DNA of 64,000 nucleotides from Rhodococcoides kroppenstedtii (GTDB taxonomy: Bacteria; Actinomycetota; Actinomycetes; Mycobacteriales; Mycobacteriaceae): assembly GCF_900111805.1 (NCBI RefSeq), contig NZ_FOJN01000003.1:62001-126000 (forward strand), written 5' to 3'. Shown here piece after piece: positions 21,588 through 30,397 of this stretch; position 1 is the first letter of the stretch; every line of letters starts with the position of its first letter. Both the position numbers and the translations under genes were made by a program. The notes beneath the pieces were generated by a model. It did no database searches. It was not told the DNA's origin and saw only the letters and a program-made list of their open reading frames with translations.

Positions 21588-22897
21588 CCCTGTTCCGAGA
21601 GAACTACAAGGACTATCAGGTCGGCTCCCCCAAGCTGACGATCGCGGAGATCCTCGAGCAGTTCACCGAGGGCGACATTCCGGTGCGCTTCAGCGCGTAC
21701 GACGGCTCCGTGGCGGGCGACCCCGACTCGGCCTACGGACTGAACCTGCTCACGCCCCGCGGAACGACGTACATCGCCACGGCTCCCGGCGATCTCGGGA
21801 TGGCGCGTGCGTACGTCTCCGGTGACCTCGAGATCGTCGGCGCCCACCCGGGCGACCCGTACGACGTGCTGCGCATGCTCGGCGACGACCTCCACTTCAA
21901 GCGCCCCTCGGCGCGGACGTTGGCGGCGATCACCCGCTCGCTCGGCTGGGAACTGTTGCGTCCCATCGCCCCGCCGCCGCAGGAGTCGCTGCCGCGGTGG
22001 CGGCGGATCGCCGAAGGACTGCGGCACAGCAAGACTCGCGACGCGGACAGCATCCACCACCACTACGACGTCTCGAACACGTTCTACGAGTACGTGCTCG
22101 GCGAGTCCATGACCTACACGTGTGCGGCGTACCCGACGGAGGACGCGACACTCGAGGAGGCCCAGGAGAACAAGTACCGCCTGGTCTTCGAGAAGTTGCG
22201 GTTGAAGGAAGGCGACCGGCTGCTCGACATCGGCTGCGGATGGGGCTCGATGGTGCGCTACGCCGCCCGCCGCGGCGTCCGCGTCATCGGCGCGACCCTG
22301 TCGGCGGAGCAGGCGGAGTGGGCCCAGCGGGCCATCGAGGCAGAGGGCCTCGGCCACCTCGCCGAGGTGCGCCACAGCGACTACCGCGACATCGCCGAGA
22401 CCGGCTTCGACGCCGTGTCCTCCATCGGGCTCACCGAACACATCGGCGTCGCGAACTACCCGGCGTACTTCGGCTTCATCGCGAGCAAGCTGCGGCCCGG
22501 CGGGCTGGTTCTCAACCACTGCATCACCCGACCGGACAACCGGTCCGCCGCCCGCGCGGGCGGGTTCATCGATCGGTACGTCTTCCCCGACGGCGAACTC
22601 ACCGGATCCGGCCGCATCATCACCGAGATGCAGGACATCGGCCTCGAGGTGCGGCACGAGGAGAACCTCCGCGAGCACTACGCCCTCACGTTGCGCGACT
22701 GGTGCCGCAACCTCGTGGACAACTGGGACGCGTGCGTTGCCGAGGTCGGCGAAGGTACCGCCCGCGTCTGGGGTCTCTACATGGCCGGATCGCGACTCGG
22801 CTTCGAGCGCAACGTCGTTCAACTCCACCAGGTTCTCGCGGTCAAGCCCGACGGCAATCGCTCTCGCCTGCCGCTGCGTCCGTGGTGGAATGGCTGA
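21584..22897 (+). CDS. SAM-dependent fatty-acyl methyltransferase (cyclopropane synthase family)
   Basis: A 437-residue CFA-synthase-family enzyme. The SAM-binding motif LLDIGCGWGSM and the following VIGATLSAEQAEWAQ are clear, and the family motif HHHYDVSNTFYEYVLG precedes them. The N-terminal 150 residues form the lipid-binding extension. By synteny and pairing with the FAD oxidoreductase it most likely methylenates the C10 position of phospholipid oleoyl chains toward tuberculostearic acid, rather than making cyclopropanes. Confidence 0.9.
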   Translation: MTLFRENYKDYQVGSPKLTIAEILEQFTEGDIPVRFSAYDGSVAGDPDSAYGLNLLTPRGTTYIATAPGDLGMARAYVSGDLEIVGAHPGDPYDVLRMLGDDLHFKRPSARTLAAITRSLGWELLRPIAPPPQESLPRWRRIAEGLRHSKTRDADSIHHHYDVSNTFYEYVLGESMTYTCAAYPTEDATLEEAQENKYRLVFEKLRLKEGDRLLDIGCGWGSMVRYAARRGVRVIGATLSAEQAEWAQRAIEAEGLGHLAEVRHSDYRDIAETGFDAVSSIGLTEHIGVANYPAYFGFIASKLRPGGLVLNHCITRPDNRSAARAGGFIDRYVFPDGELTGSGRIITEMQDIGLEVRHEENLREHYALTLRDWCRNLVDNWDACVAEVGEGTARVWGLYMAGSRLGFERNVVQLHQVLAVKPDGNRSRLPLRPWWNG

Positions 22898-24046
22898 GTG
22901 ACCCTCTCCTTCCGCCGCGCCGCCGCCGTCGTCACCTGCGTTGTCGCGGGCCTCGTGCCCACCGTTCTCACCGGGCCGGCTGCGTCGGCCGCACCGGCCT
23001 CCGAGCCCGGGGCGCTGCTGTCGAGCTCGCCGCTCGCGGAGGATCTGCTTCCCGACGGTGCGGCGTCCGGCACGCTGGTGCGCTACAGCACGCTCCGCAC
23101 GGCGGGCCAAACCGGGGAGTCGACCGGGCTGGTCTACGTGCCCGAGGGCGAGACGCCGGCCGGCGGATGGCCGGTGGTCTCGTTCGCGCACGGCACCACG
23201 GGCGTCGCCGACGCCTGCACCCCCTCGCTGACCGGCGGGACGGAGTACGAACGGCCGGCCATCACCGAGTGGCTGCGGAACGGCTATGCCGTCGCCGCCA
23301 CCGATTACGCCGGCCTGGGCACGCCGGGTGTGCACGCGTACCTCGACGGCCCCGCATCGGGGGCCAACGTCGTCGACATCGTGCGCACCGCACACCGGCT
23401 CCTCGGCGACGAGCTGTCCCCGCGCTGGCTCGCCACCGGACTCTCGCAGGGCGGCAACGCCGCGTACTTCGCCGCCGCCGTCGGGACCGAGCGCGCGCCG
23501 GAACTCGACTACCGCGGCGCCGTTCCCATCGCCGGGCCGACGCAGCTGGACACGCTGCTTCCTCCGTCGGGACCGGTCTTCCCGCCGATCGCCCCGAGCG
23601 GATACGTCGGGTACGTGATGTACATCCTGGCCGGATTGAACGATCAGCGGCCGGACCTGCACGTCCCGAGCTACCTCACGCCCCGCGGGCTGGATTACCT
23701 GAACGCCGCGACCACGTTGTGCGGCAACGACTTCCGAGCGTTCCGAGAGGCCAACCCGGTGGTGCTGCGCGATCTGCTCACGCGCCCGCTCGACGACCCC
23801 GCGATGAACGCGACGCTGCGCGAGATGCAGGCCGTCCCCATCGCGGGGTACGACCGGCCCCTGCTGGTCACGCAGAGCCTGGTCGACCAGACCGTGCCGG
23901 CGCCGCTGACCTTCGTGCAGACCGCGCGCATGTCCGCGGCCGGCACGGATCATCGGCTCGTCACGTTCCCGGACGCCGACCACGTGGGCACGCTGATGGC
24001 CTCGATGCCGGCGGCTCTGGACTTCGCTCGCACCGTGATCGGCTGA
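22898..24046 (+). CDS. Secreted lipase/esterase (LIP family, alpha/beta hydrolase)
   Basis: A 382-residue secreted hydrolase. A Sec signal peptide (AAAVVTCVVAGLVPTVLTG, cleavage near ASA-AP) is followed by a catalytic domain with the nucleophile Ser in GLSQGGNAAYF, a probable Asp in QSLVDQTV and His in DADHVG. The fold matches the secretory lipase family. GTG 22898 follows directly on the methyltransferase stop, so it is in the same transcript, although mycobacteria have no equivalent here. Confidence 0.88.
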   Translation: MTLSFRRAAAVVTCVVAGLVPTVLTGPAASAAPASEPGALLSSSPLAEDLLPDGAASGTLVRYSTLRTAGQTGESTGLVYVPEGETPAGGWPVVSFAHGTTGVADACTPSLTGGTEYERPAITEWLRNGYAVAATDYAGLGTPGVHAYLDGPASGANVVDIVRTAHRLLGDELSPRWLATGLSQGGNAAYFAAAVGTERAPELDYRGAVPIAGPTQLDTLLPPSGPVFPPIAPSGYVGYVMYILAGLNDQRPDLHVPSYLTPRGLDYLNAATTLCGNDFRAFREANPVVLRDLLTRPLDDPAMNATLREMQAVPIAGYDRPLLVTQSLVDQTVPAPLTFVQTARMSAAGTDHRLVTFPDADHVGTLMASMPAALDFARTVIG

Positions 24047-24069
24047 CCACCGACCGACCCCGACCAGCA

Positions 24070-24111
24070 CGCGACCCCCGCCCTCCCGTTGCCGGGAGTG
24101 CGGGGGTCGCG
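24070..24111. terminator. Bidirectional terminator
   Basis: A perfect 12-bp stem (24070-24081 with 24100-24111) with an inner CTCCC/GGGAG extension lies between the convergent lipase and fadB genes. It is followed by TCGTTCTC rather than a long T tract, common in high-GC actinobacteria. Confidence 0.8.
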
Positions 24112-24124
24112 TCGTTCTCGTGCG

Positions 24125-26275
24125 TCAGCGCAGGGACTGGGGCGGGGTGAACCGCTCGCCGTACTGCTTGGCCAGCTCCTCCGCGCGGGCCACGAAGGCC
24201 TCCTTGCCCACGGTGCCGTCCGCGGCCTCGTAGCCGACGATGTACTGGTGCACACCACCGGTCCACGCCGGGAAGCCGATGCCGAAGATGGAACCGATGT
24301 TGGCGTCGGCGGTGGTGTTCAGCACGCCCTCGTCGAAGCACTTCTGCGTCTCGATGGCCTCGATGAACAGCATGCGCTCCTTGAGATCCTCGAACGGGAT
24401 CTCGGCGGTGCCGGACTTGAACGCGTCACGCAGCCCGGACCACAGACCGGCGCGCTTGCCGTCGACGTACTCGTAGAAGCCGGCACCCTTCGCCTTCGAC
24501 GGACGCTCGAACTCGTCGACCATCTTGTCGATCACGGAGCCCGCAGGATCCTCCGGCGGCGTGCCGCCGGCGGCGACCACCGCGTCGTAGGTCTCCTTGC
24601 GGATCTTCTGCATGAGGGTGAGCGTCAGCTCGTCCGACAGCTGCAGCGGCGGCGCGGGGTAGCCCGCCTGCAGGCCCGCCTGCTCGATCGACGACGGCTC
24701 GACGCCCTCGCCGAGCATCGCGATGGCCTCGTTGATGAAGGTGCCGATCACGCGCGAGGTGAAGAAGCCGCGGCTGTCGTTGACGACGATCGGGGTCTTC
24801 TTGATGGCCTGCACGAGGTCGAATGCCTTGGCCAGAGCCGCATCCGAGGTCTTCTCACCGCGGATGATCTCCACCAGCGGCATCTTGTCGACGGGCGAGA
24901 AGAAGTGGATGCCGATGAAGTCCTCCTGCCGCTTCACACCGGTGGCGAGACCGGTGATCGGGAGCGTGGAGGTGTTGGAGCCGAGCAGCGCGTCGGGTGC
25001 CACCAGGTCCTCGATCTCCTGGAAGACCTTGTGCTTGAGGTCCTGCGACTCGAAGACGGCCTCGATCACCAGATCCGCGCCCTCGACGTCCTTCGCGTCG
25101 GCGGTGGGGTGGATGCGGGCGAGCAGCGCGTCCGACTTCTCCTGCGTGGTCTTGCCGCGCGAGAGGGCCTTCGCCTCGATGGCCTCCGAGTACGCCTTGC
25201 CCTTCTCGGCGGACGCGAGCTCGACGTCCTTGAGCACCACGTCGATTCCGGCCTTGGCGCACACGTAGGCGATGCCGGCGCCCATCATGCCGGCGCCGAG
25301 CACGGCCACCTTGGAGAACTGCGTCTTCTCGTAGCCGTCGGGACGCGACTTGCCGGCGTTGATCGCCTGCAGGTCGAAGAAGAACGCCTGGATCATGTTC
25401 TTCGACACCTGACCGGTGACCAGCGAGGTGAAGTAGCGCGACTCGATGGTGGACGCGTTGTCGAAGTCGACCTGCGAACCCTCCACGGCCGCAGCCAGAA
25501 TGGCGAGCGGAGCCGGCATGTTGGCGCCCTTGATCTGCTTGCGCAGGTTGGACGGGAAGGCCGGAAGGATCTGGGCCAGCTTGGGATTCGACGGCGTACC
25601 GCCGGGGATCTTGTAGCCCTTGACGTCCCACGGTGCGACGCCGCCCTCGGGGTTGGCCTTGATCCACGCCTTGGCGGCCGGGACCAGTTCCTCGACACTG
25701 CCGACGACCTCGTCGACCAGACCGAGTTCCTTCGCCTTGGCGACGCGGAACCGGGTGCCCTGCGAGAGGACCGACATGAAGCCGTTCTGAATGCCCATCA
25801 TGCGCGTGATGCGGGTGACGCCGCCGCCGCCGGGGAGCAGGCCGAGAGATACCTCGGGCAGACCGAGCTGCACGCCGGGCACGTCCGCCGCGATGCGGTG
25901 GTGCGTGGCCAGCGCGATCTCGAGGCCGCCGCCGAGCGCAGCGCCGTTGATGGCGGCGACGACGGGCTTGCCGAGGGTCTCCAGGCGGCGCAGCTGCGCC
26001 TTGATCAGCTGCACCTCCTCGAACACCTGCGCGGCGTCGTCCTTGGTCGCCTTGATCATGTTCTTGAGGTCGCCGCCGGCGAAGAAGGTCTTCTTCGCCG
26101 AGGTGACGACGACACCGGTGATGGAGTCCTTCTCGGCCTCGAGGCGGTCCACGGTGGCGCCCATCGAGTTCTTGTAGGTCTCGTTCATCGTGTTGGCGCT
26201 CTGGCCGGGATCGTTCATCGTCAGCGTGACGATGCCGTCGGCGTCCTGATCCCACTCGATCATGTTCTCGCTCAT
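24125..26275 (-). CDS. fadB: Trifunctional-type fatty-acid oxidation protein (enoyl-CoA hydratase / 3-hydroxyacyl-CoA dehydrogenase)
   Basis: A 716-residue two-domain enzyme. The N-terminal crotonase part (ITGVVVTSAKKTFFAGGDLK, GAALGGGLEIAL, GLPEVSLGLLPGGGG) hydrates enoyl-CoA, and the C-terminal part has the NAD motif VLGAGMMGAGIA and the dehydrogenase motif IHFFSPVDKMPLVE. Length agrees with mycobacterial FadB (about 720). ATG 26275 heads the N-terminal strand. It is the downstream gene of fadA, 14 bp away, in the usual fadAB operon. Confidence 0.95.
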   Translation of the reverse strand: MSENMIEWDQDADGIVTLTMNDPGQSANTMNETYKNSMGATVDRLEAEKDSITGVVVTSAKKTFFAGGDLKNMIKATKDDAAQVFEEVQLIKAQLRRLETLGKPVVAAINGAALGGGLEIALATHHRIAADVPGVQLGLPEVSLGLLPGGGGVTRITRMMGIQNGFMSVLSQGTRFRVAKAKELGLVDEVVGSVEELVPAAKAWIKANPEGGVAPWDVKGYKIPGGTPSNPKLAQILPAFPSNLRKQIKGANMPAPLAILAAAVEGSQVDFDNASTIESRYFTSLVTGQVSKNMIQAFFFDLQAINAGKSRPDGYEKTQFSKVAVLGAGMMGAGIAYVCAKAGIDVVLKDVELASAEKGKAYSEAIEAKALSRGKTTQEKSDALLARIHPTADAKDVEGADLVIEAVFESQDLKHKVFQEIEDLVAPDALLGSNTSTLPITGLATGVKRQEDFIGIHFFSPVDKMPLVEIIRGEKTSDAALAKAFDLVQAIKKTPIVVNDSRGFFTSRVIGTFINEAIAMLGEGVEPSSIEQAGLQAGYPAPPLQLSDELTLTLMQKIRKETYDAVVAAGGTPPEDPAGSVIDKMVDEFERPSKAKGAGFYEYVDGKRAGLWSGLRDAFKSGTAEIPFEDLKERMLFIEAIETQKCFDEGVLNTTADANIGSIFGIGFPAWTGGVHQYIVGYEAADGTVGKEAFVARAEELAKQYGERFTPPQSLR

Positions 26276-26289
26276 GTGTTGTCGGTTCC

Positions 26290-27501
26290 TCAAACTCGCT
26301 CGATGATGGTGGCCACGCCCATGCCGCCGCCGATGCACAGGGTGATCAGTGCGTAGCGGCCGTTCCGACGCTCGAGCTCGTCGAGCACGGTGCCGGTGAT
26401 CATGGCGCCGGTGGCACCGAGGGGATGGCCCATCGCGATGGCGCCACCGTTGACGTTCAGCTTCTCGCCGGGGATCTTCAGATCCTTCTGGTAACGCAGC
26501 ACCACGGAGGCGAAGGCCTCGTTCAGCTCGAACAGGTCGATGTCGTCGACCGTCAGCCCGGCCGCGGCCAGCACCTTCTTCGACGCGGGCGTCGGCCCGG
26601 TCAGCATGATGGTGGTGTCGGCACCCGACGTGGCCGTCGCGACCACGCGGGCGCGCGGCGTCATCCCCATCGACTTGCCGGCGTCCTCGCTGCCGACGAC
26701 CACCAGAGCGGCGCCGTCGACGATGCCCGACGAGTTGCCGCCGGTGTGCACGTGATGGATCTTCTCGACCCAGTGGTACTTCTGGAGCGCCACGTCGTCG
26801 AAACCGCCCATCGCGGCGACGCCCTCGAAGGCCGGCTTGAGCTTGCCGAGCGACTCCGGCGTCGTGCCGGGGCGCATGTGCTCGTCGTTGTCGAGAATCA
26901 CCAGGCCGTTCTGGTCCGTCACCGGGACGACCGACTTGGTGAAAAAGCCACCCGACCACGCCGCCGCAGCGCGTTCCTGCGACTGCACGGCGTACGCGTC
27001 GACGTCGTCACGCGTGAATCCCTCGATGGTCGCGATGAGGTCGGCGCCGATGCCCTGGGGCACGAAGTACGTGTCGTACGCGGTCTGCGGGTCCATCGCC
27101 CACGCGCCGCCGTCGGAGCCCATCGGCACGCGGGACATCGACTCGACGCCGCCCGCGATCACCAGCTCGTCCCAGCCCGAACGCACCTTCTGCGCGGCCA
27201 GGTTCACGGCCTCGAGGCCGGAGGCGCAGAAGCGGTTGAGCTGGAAGCCGCCGACGGTGTCGGGCATCTTCGCGGCCAGCACGGCCGTGCGGGCGATGTC
27301 CGCGCCCTGGTCCCCCACCGGGGAGACGACACCGAGGATCAGATCGGAGATGCGGTCCTCGTCCATGTCGGGAAATCGACGACGAAGCTCGTCGATCAGG
27401 CCGGTGACCAGCGAGATCGGCTTGACGGAGTGCAGCGCGCCGCCCTTGCCCTTCCCTCGCGGTGTCCGGATCGCCTCGTAGATGTATGCCTCTGTGGTCA
27501 C
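26290..27501 (-). CDS. fadA: Acetyl-CoA acyltransferase (3-ketoacyl-CoA thiolase)
   Basis: A 403-residue thiolase that cleaves 3-ketoacyl-CoA, the last step of beta-oxidation. The nucleophile Cys92 is in [10 protein letters not shown]; the catalytic GHPLGATG and CIGGGMG motifs are near the C terminus. The GTG at 27501 is preceded by GGAAGGAAC. It is upstream of fadB in one operon, and together they form the beta-oxidation complex. A 14-bp palindrome lies about 140 bp upstream. Confidence 0.95.
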   Translation of the reverse strand: MTTEAYIYEAIRTPRGKGKGGALHSVKPISLVTGLIDELRRRFPDMDEDRISDLILGVVSPVGDQGADIARTAVLAAKMPDTVGGFQLNRFCASGLEAVNLAAQKVRSGWDELVIAGGVESMSRVPMGSDGGAWAMDPQTAYDTYFVPQGIGADLIATIEGFTRDDVDAYAVQSQERAAAAWSGGFFTKSVVPVTDQNGLVILDNDEHMRPGTTPESLGKLKPAFEGVAAMGGFDDVALQKYHWVEKIHHVHTGGNSSGIVDGAALVVVGSEDAGKSMGMTPRARVVATATSGADTTIMLTGPTPASKKVLAAAGLTVDDIDLFELNEAFASVVLRYQKDLKIPGEKLNVNGGAIAMGHPLGATGAMITGTVLDELERRNGRYALITLCIGGGMGVATIIERV

Positions 27502-27636
27502 TGCGCGCAGTTCCTTCCGAGAAGTGGATCGGGCGCGTCGACGCAGCGCGTCGGCGCCCACGAGGTACAGACCTCGACGATGGTCACACTAGGCGCGCGG
27601 GCGCGCGCTCGACAGGTCCGAAACGAGCACGAGATG

Positions 27637-27650
27637 TGACCGCGCGGTCA
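27637..27650. promoter_or_regulatory. Perfect 14-bp palindrome upstream of fadA
   Basis: TGACCGCGCGGTCA is an exact palindrome in the 146-bp region between fadA and the Sap-family gene, overlapping the stop codon of the latter. Operators of this form bind TetR-type repressors of lipid genes; the regulator is not in the window. A chance GC-rich palindrome is also possible. Confidence 0.4.
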
Positions 27651-28325
27651 GGAGAAGAACAGTGCGTTCGCCGCCGACGCCGCGAGAACGAACCCGACGA
27701 TCCCGACGACCCAGCCGACCACGGTGTCGGCCCGTGCCGAGAGGACGCGATCGATCCGGGTGAGCGGGCCGTCCAACCGCTGCCCGACGGCCAGCCGCGC
27801 ACCCGTGATCGCCGCGGCCGGCGCGATCATGACCAGGCAGTACGCCACCAGGGTCACCGCCGCCGTCGGCGCCGAGACCCCCGCGGACACCAGCAGCCCG
27901 ATCGCGCCGAGATACGGCAGCATCGTCGCCAGCTCGGACAGACCGGCCACCAGCGCGAGCCCGACGACGCCGGCCCCCGACGTCGTCACCCGCTCGCGCC
28001 ACCGCGCCACGTCGTTCGACCCGCGTCGCGAGTCGAACCGGAAGCTCCAGGCGAACAGGGCGAGACCCAGCACCAGCTGCGCCCCGCGGACGGCCGGGTG
28101 ATCGACCCACCCGGACGCCACGGTCACCCCGAGCCGGGCCAGCGACCACAACGCCATGCCCACCACGGCGTAGAACGACGCCAGCACGGCCAGATACCCG
28201 GCGAGGCGTCCGACCCGCGGTCGGCCCGGCGCCAGCAGGAACCACAACGGCACCACGAGCGTCCCGAGGGACGTGCTGTCGACGAGCGCCAGACCGGCGA
28301 GCGCAGCCAGCAGGGTCGCGGTCAT
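27648..28325 (-). CDS. GAP/Sap-family membrane protein
   Basis: A 225-residue protein with about six helices, similar to the SfLAP/GAP (Sap) family named after the mycobacterial sulfolipid- and glycopeptidolipid-addressing proteins. LVDSTSLGTLVVPLWFLLAPG at the start is characteristic. These proteins assist transport of cell-surface lipids; that role here is inferred. ATG 28325 overlaps the preceding gene by ATGA. Confidence 0.8.
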   Translation of the reverse strand: MTATLLAALAGLALVDSTSLGTLVVPLWFLLAPGRPRVGRLAGYLAVLASFYAVVGMALWSLARLGVTVASGWVDHPAVRGAQLVLGLALFAWSFRFDSRRGSNDVARWRERVTTSGAGVVGLALVAGLSELATMLPYLGAIGLLVSAGVSAPTAAVTLVAYCLVMIAPAAAITGARLAVGQRLDGPLTRIDRVLSARADTVVGWVVGIVGFVLAASAANALFFS

Positions 28326-28510
28326 TCGACGCGCCGCCGATCACGGGACCACAGCGAGCCCACCAGGTCGACCACACCCACGGCGACGAGCACCACCCCG
28401 AGCGGCCCGCCGCGGAACCACAGGAACTCCGTGTCCCGAGCGAACACCCACAGGCAGACACCCACCACGATCAGCGCCGCCGAGCCGAGAACCTTCCACC
28501 ACTGCGTCAT
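28322..28510 (-). CDS. Small two-helix membrane protein
   Basis: A 62-residue protein with two hydrophobic helices (VLGSAALIVVGVCLWVF and GGPLGVVLVAVGVVDLVGSL) and a basic C-terminus. It starts at ATG 28510 (an upstream ATG at 28546 would add 12 residues) and is coupled to the Sap-family gene by a 4-bp overlap. The function is unknown; its length and position suggest an accessory subunit of the Sap-family protein. Confidence 0.65.
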   Translation of the reverse strand: MTQWWKVLGSAALIVVGVCLWVFARDTEFLWFRGGPLGVVLVAVGVVDLVGSLWSRDRRRVE

Positions 28511-28619
28511 GCCGGTCAGACTGCTGCGCCGAGCCTCCGTCGGCATCGGTCGTCGGAGTCACTCCGTGGTCATCCGAAGGAGTGACGACCTGCGGTCGCG
28601 GACGTGCTGTGATGGGCCG

Positions 28620-29765
28620 GTGAGCCCCCGACGGATCCCGCTCGACGTCGCCATCGCCGGCGGCCTCTTCGCGGTCGGGGCGGTCCTGTACCTCTCGGGG
28701 CTGTTCTCCCTCGGCACCGGCCGCGCCGACGTTCCGCTGGGCGTTCGCCTCTCGCTGCTCGCCGCCCTCTGCCTCGTCGGGTGCGCGCGTCGCACCCGAC
28801 CGGGAACGGCCCTCGCCCTCGGAACCCTGCTCTTCGCCGTCGATCTCGTCCTCGGCCCGTCGGTTCCCGTGTGGATCGTCCTCGCCGACCTGCTCTACGC
28901 CGCCGTCCGACACGGGTCGCCGCGAGTGGGTCGAGCAGCCGGCTATGCGACCGGCATCGGCGTCGTCGTCCTGGCGGGCGTCGTGCTGGCGGTGGAGCAC
29001 GACATCCGACCCGCCGCGGGCGCGCTCGTGGTGAGCGCCCTGTTCTTCGGGACTTCCCTCTGGTGGGGCCTGGCCATCAGGCGGCAGGTGGAACTGACCG
29101 GTATCGAACGCGAACGGGTGCGGGCCCACCGCATCCTGGCGGAGCGTGACCGCGAGGCCGCCGTCGCCGAGGAGCGCAACGCCATGGCCCGCGACCTGCA
29201 CGACGTCATCGCCGGACATCTGTCGTCGATCGCCATCCACTCCACGGCGGCGCTGTCCCGCGACCTCGACCCGGCCGTACGGGAATCACTGATCGCGATC
29301 CGCACCGGCAGCACCGCCGCGCTGACCGAGATGCGCGCCATGATCGACGTCCTCCACGCCGACGCCGCCGACCCCGCCGTCGCCCCGCCCCGGTTGGCGG
29401 ACCTGCACGTCGTCGTCGACGCCGCCCGTGCGACCGGCACCGACGTCTCGGTCGCCCTCGACGTCGGCGATCTGCCCACCGTCGTCGACCACGCGGCGTA
29501 CCGGATCGCCCACGAAGCCGTGGTCAACGCGATGAAGCACGCGGCCCGTCGGCCCATCGACGTCACCGCGGACCGCACGGGCACCGAGCTGCACCTGGTC
29601 GTCCGCAACGACGTCGGGGCGGACGTCGGCGAGACCCGGCGGGTCGGCCGCGGGCTCGCGAACATGAGGCACCGCGCGCAACTGCTCGGCGGCGACTGCA
29701 CCGCCGGTCCGTGCGGCCCGGACTGGGTTGTCCGAGCGCGCCTCCCGGTGGGGTCGGCCTCGTGA
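28620..29765 (+). CDS. NarL-type sensor histidine kinase
   Basis: A 381-residue membrane kinase of the HisKA_3 class. Several N-terminal helices (about 10-160) carry no large extracellular domain, so it may sense membrane or intramembrane signals. The phosphoacceptor motif is MARDLHDVIAGHLSSIAIHS and the ATPase N-box is HEAVVNAMKHA with GRGLANMRHRAQ. GTG 28620 is the most N-terminal start that fits. The regulator follows with a GTGA overlap. Confidence 0.9.
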   Translation: MSPRRIPLDVAIAGGLFAVGAVLYLSGLFSLGTGRADVPLGVRLSLLAALCLVGCARRTRPGTALALGTLLFAVDLVLGPSVPVWIVLADLLYAAVRHGSPRVGRAAGYATGIGVVVLAGVVLAVEHDIRPAAGALVVSALFFGTSLWWGLAIRRQVELTGIERERVRAHRILAERDREAAVAEERNAMARDLHDVIAGHLSSIAIHSTAALSRDLDPAVRESLIAIRTGSTAALTEMRAMIDVLHADAADPAVAPPRLADLHVVVDAARATGTDVSVALDVGDLPTVVDHAAYRIAHEAVVNAMKHAARRPIDVTADRTGTELHLVVRNDVGADVGETRRVGRGLANMRHRAQLLGGDCTAGPCGPDWVVRARLPVGSAS

Positions 29766-30397
29766 TCACGGTGGTGCTGGCGGACGACCACGCCGCGATC
29801 CGCGCCGGCCTCCGCATGCTGCTGGGCGGGCACGACGACATCGACGTGGTCGCCGAAGCCGAGAACGGCGCGTCGGCCGTCACGGTGGTGCGGACGCATC
29901 GCCCCGACGTGGTGCTCATGGACATTCGGATGCCAGGGATGGACGGCATCGAGGCGACCAGGCACATCGTCGAGACGACGGCGAGTCGAGTCCTGGTACT
30001 CACCACGTTCGATGTGGACGACTACGTCTTCGCCGCCCTGCACGCCGGCGCCTCGGGGTTCCTGCTCAAGACGGCGTCGGCCGACGAGTTGGTCGGCGCC
30101 GTGCGCAGCGTCGCGGCCGGGGACGGCGCGCTGGGTCCCGGCGCCACGCGGGCGGTGATCGAACGGTTCGTCGCCAGTCCCCGTACGACGACAGCACCGG
30201 TCGGGTACGACGACCTCACGCCCCGCGAACGCGACGTGCTCCACCTGCTGGGCCGGGGACTGTCCAACCACGAATTGTCGACGTCGCTACAGGTCAGCGA
30301 GGCCACGGTGAAGACCCACGTGTCGCGCGTACTGGCCAAACTCGGACTGGAATCACGCGTGCAGGCCGCGATCGCCGCCGCCGAGGCCGGACTCTAG
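29762..30397 (+). CDS. LuxR/NarL-family response regulator
   Basis: A 211-residue regulator with receiver (acidic pair 8-9, phospho-Asp54 in [11 protein letters not shown], Lys in FLLKTA) and a C-terminal LuxR helix-turn-helix ([36 protein letters not shown]). The GTG at 29762 overlaps the kinase stop, so the pair is one operon. Targets are unknown; the adjacent Sap-family operon is divergent and could be regulated by it. Its stop TAG overlaps the dnaX stop on the opposite strand. Confidence 0.92.
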   Translation: MITVVLADDHAAIRAGLRMLLGGHDDIDVVAEAENGASAVTVVRTHRPDVVLMDIRMPGMDGIEATRHIVETTASRVLVLTTFDVDDYVFAALHAGASGFLLKTASADELVGAVRSVAAGDGALGPGATRAVIERFVASPRTTTAPVGYDDLTPRERDVLHLLGRGLSNHELSTSLQVSEATVKTHVSRVLAKLGLESRVQAAIAAAEAGL

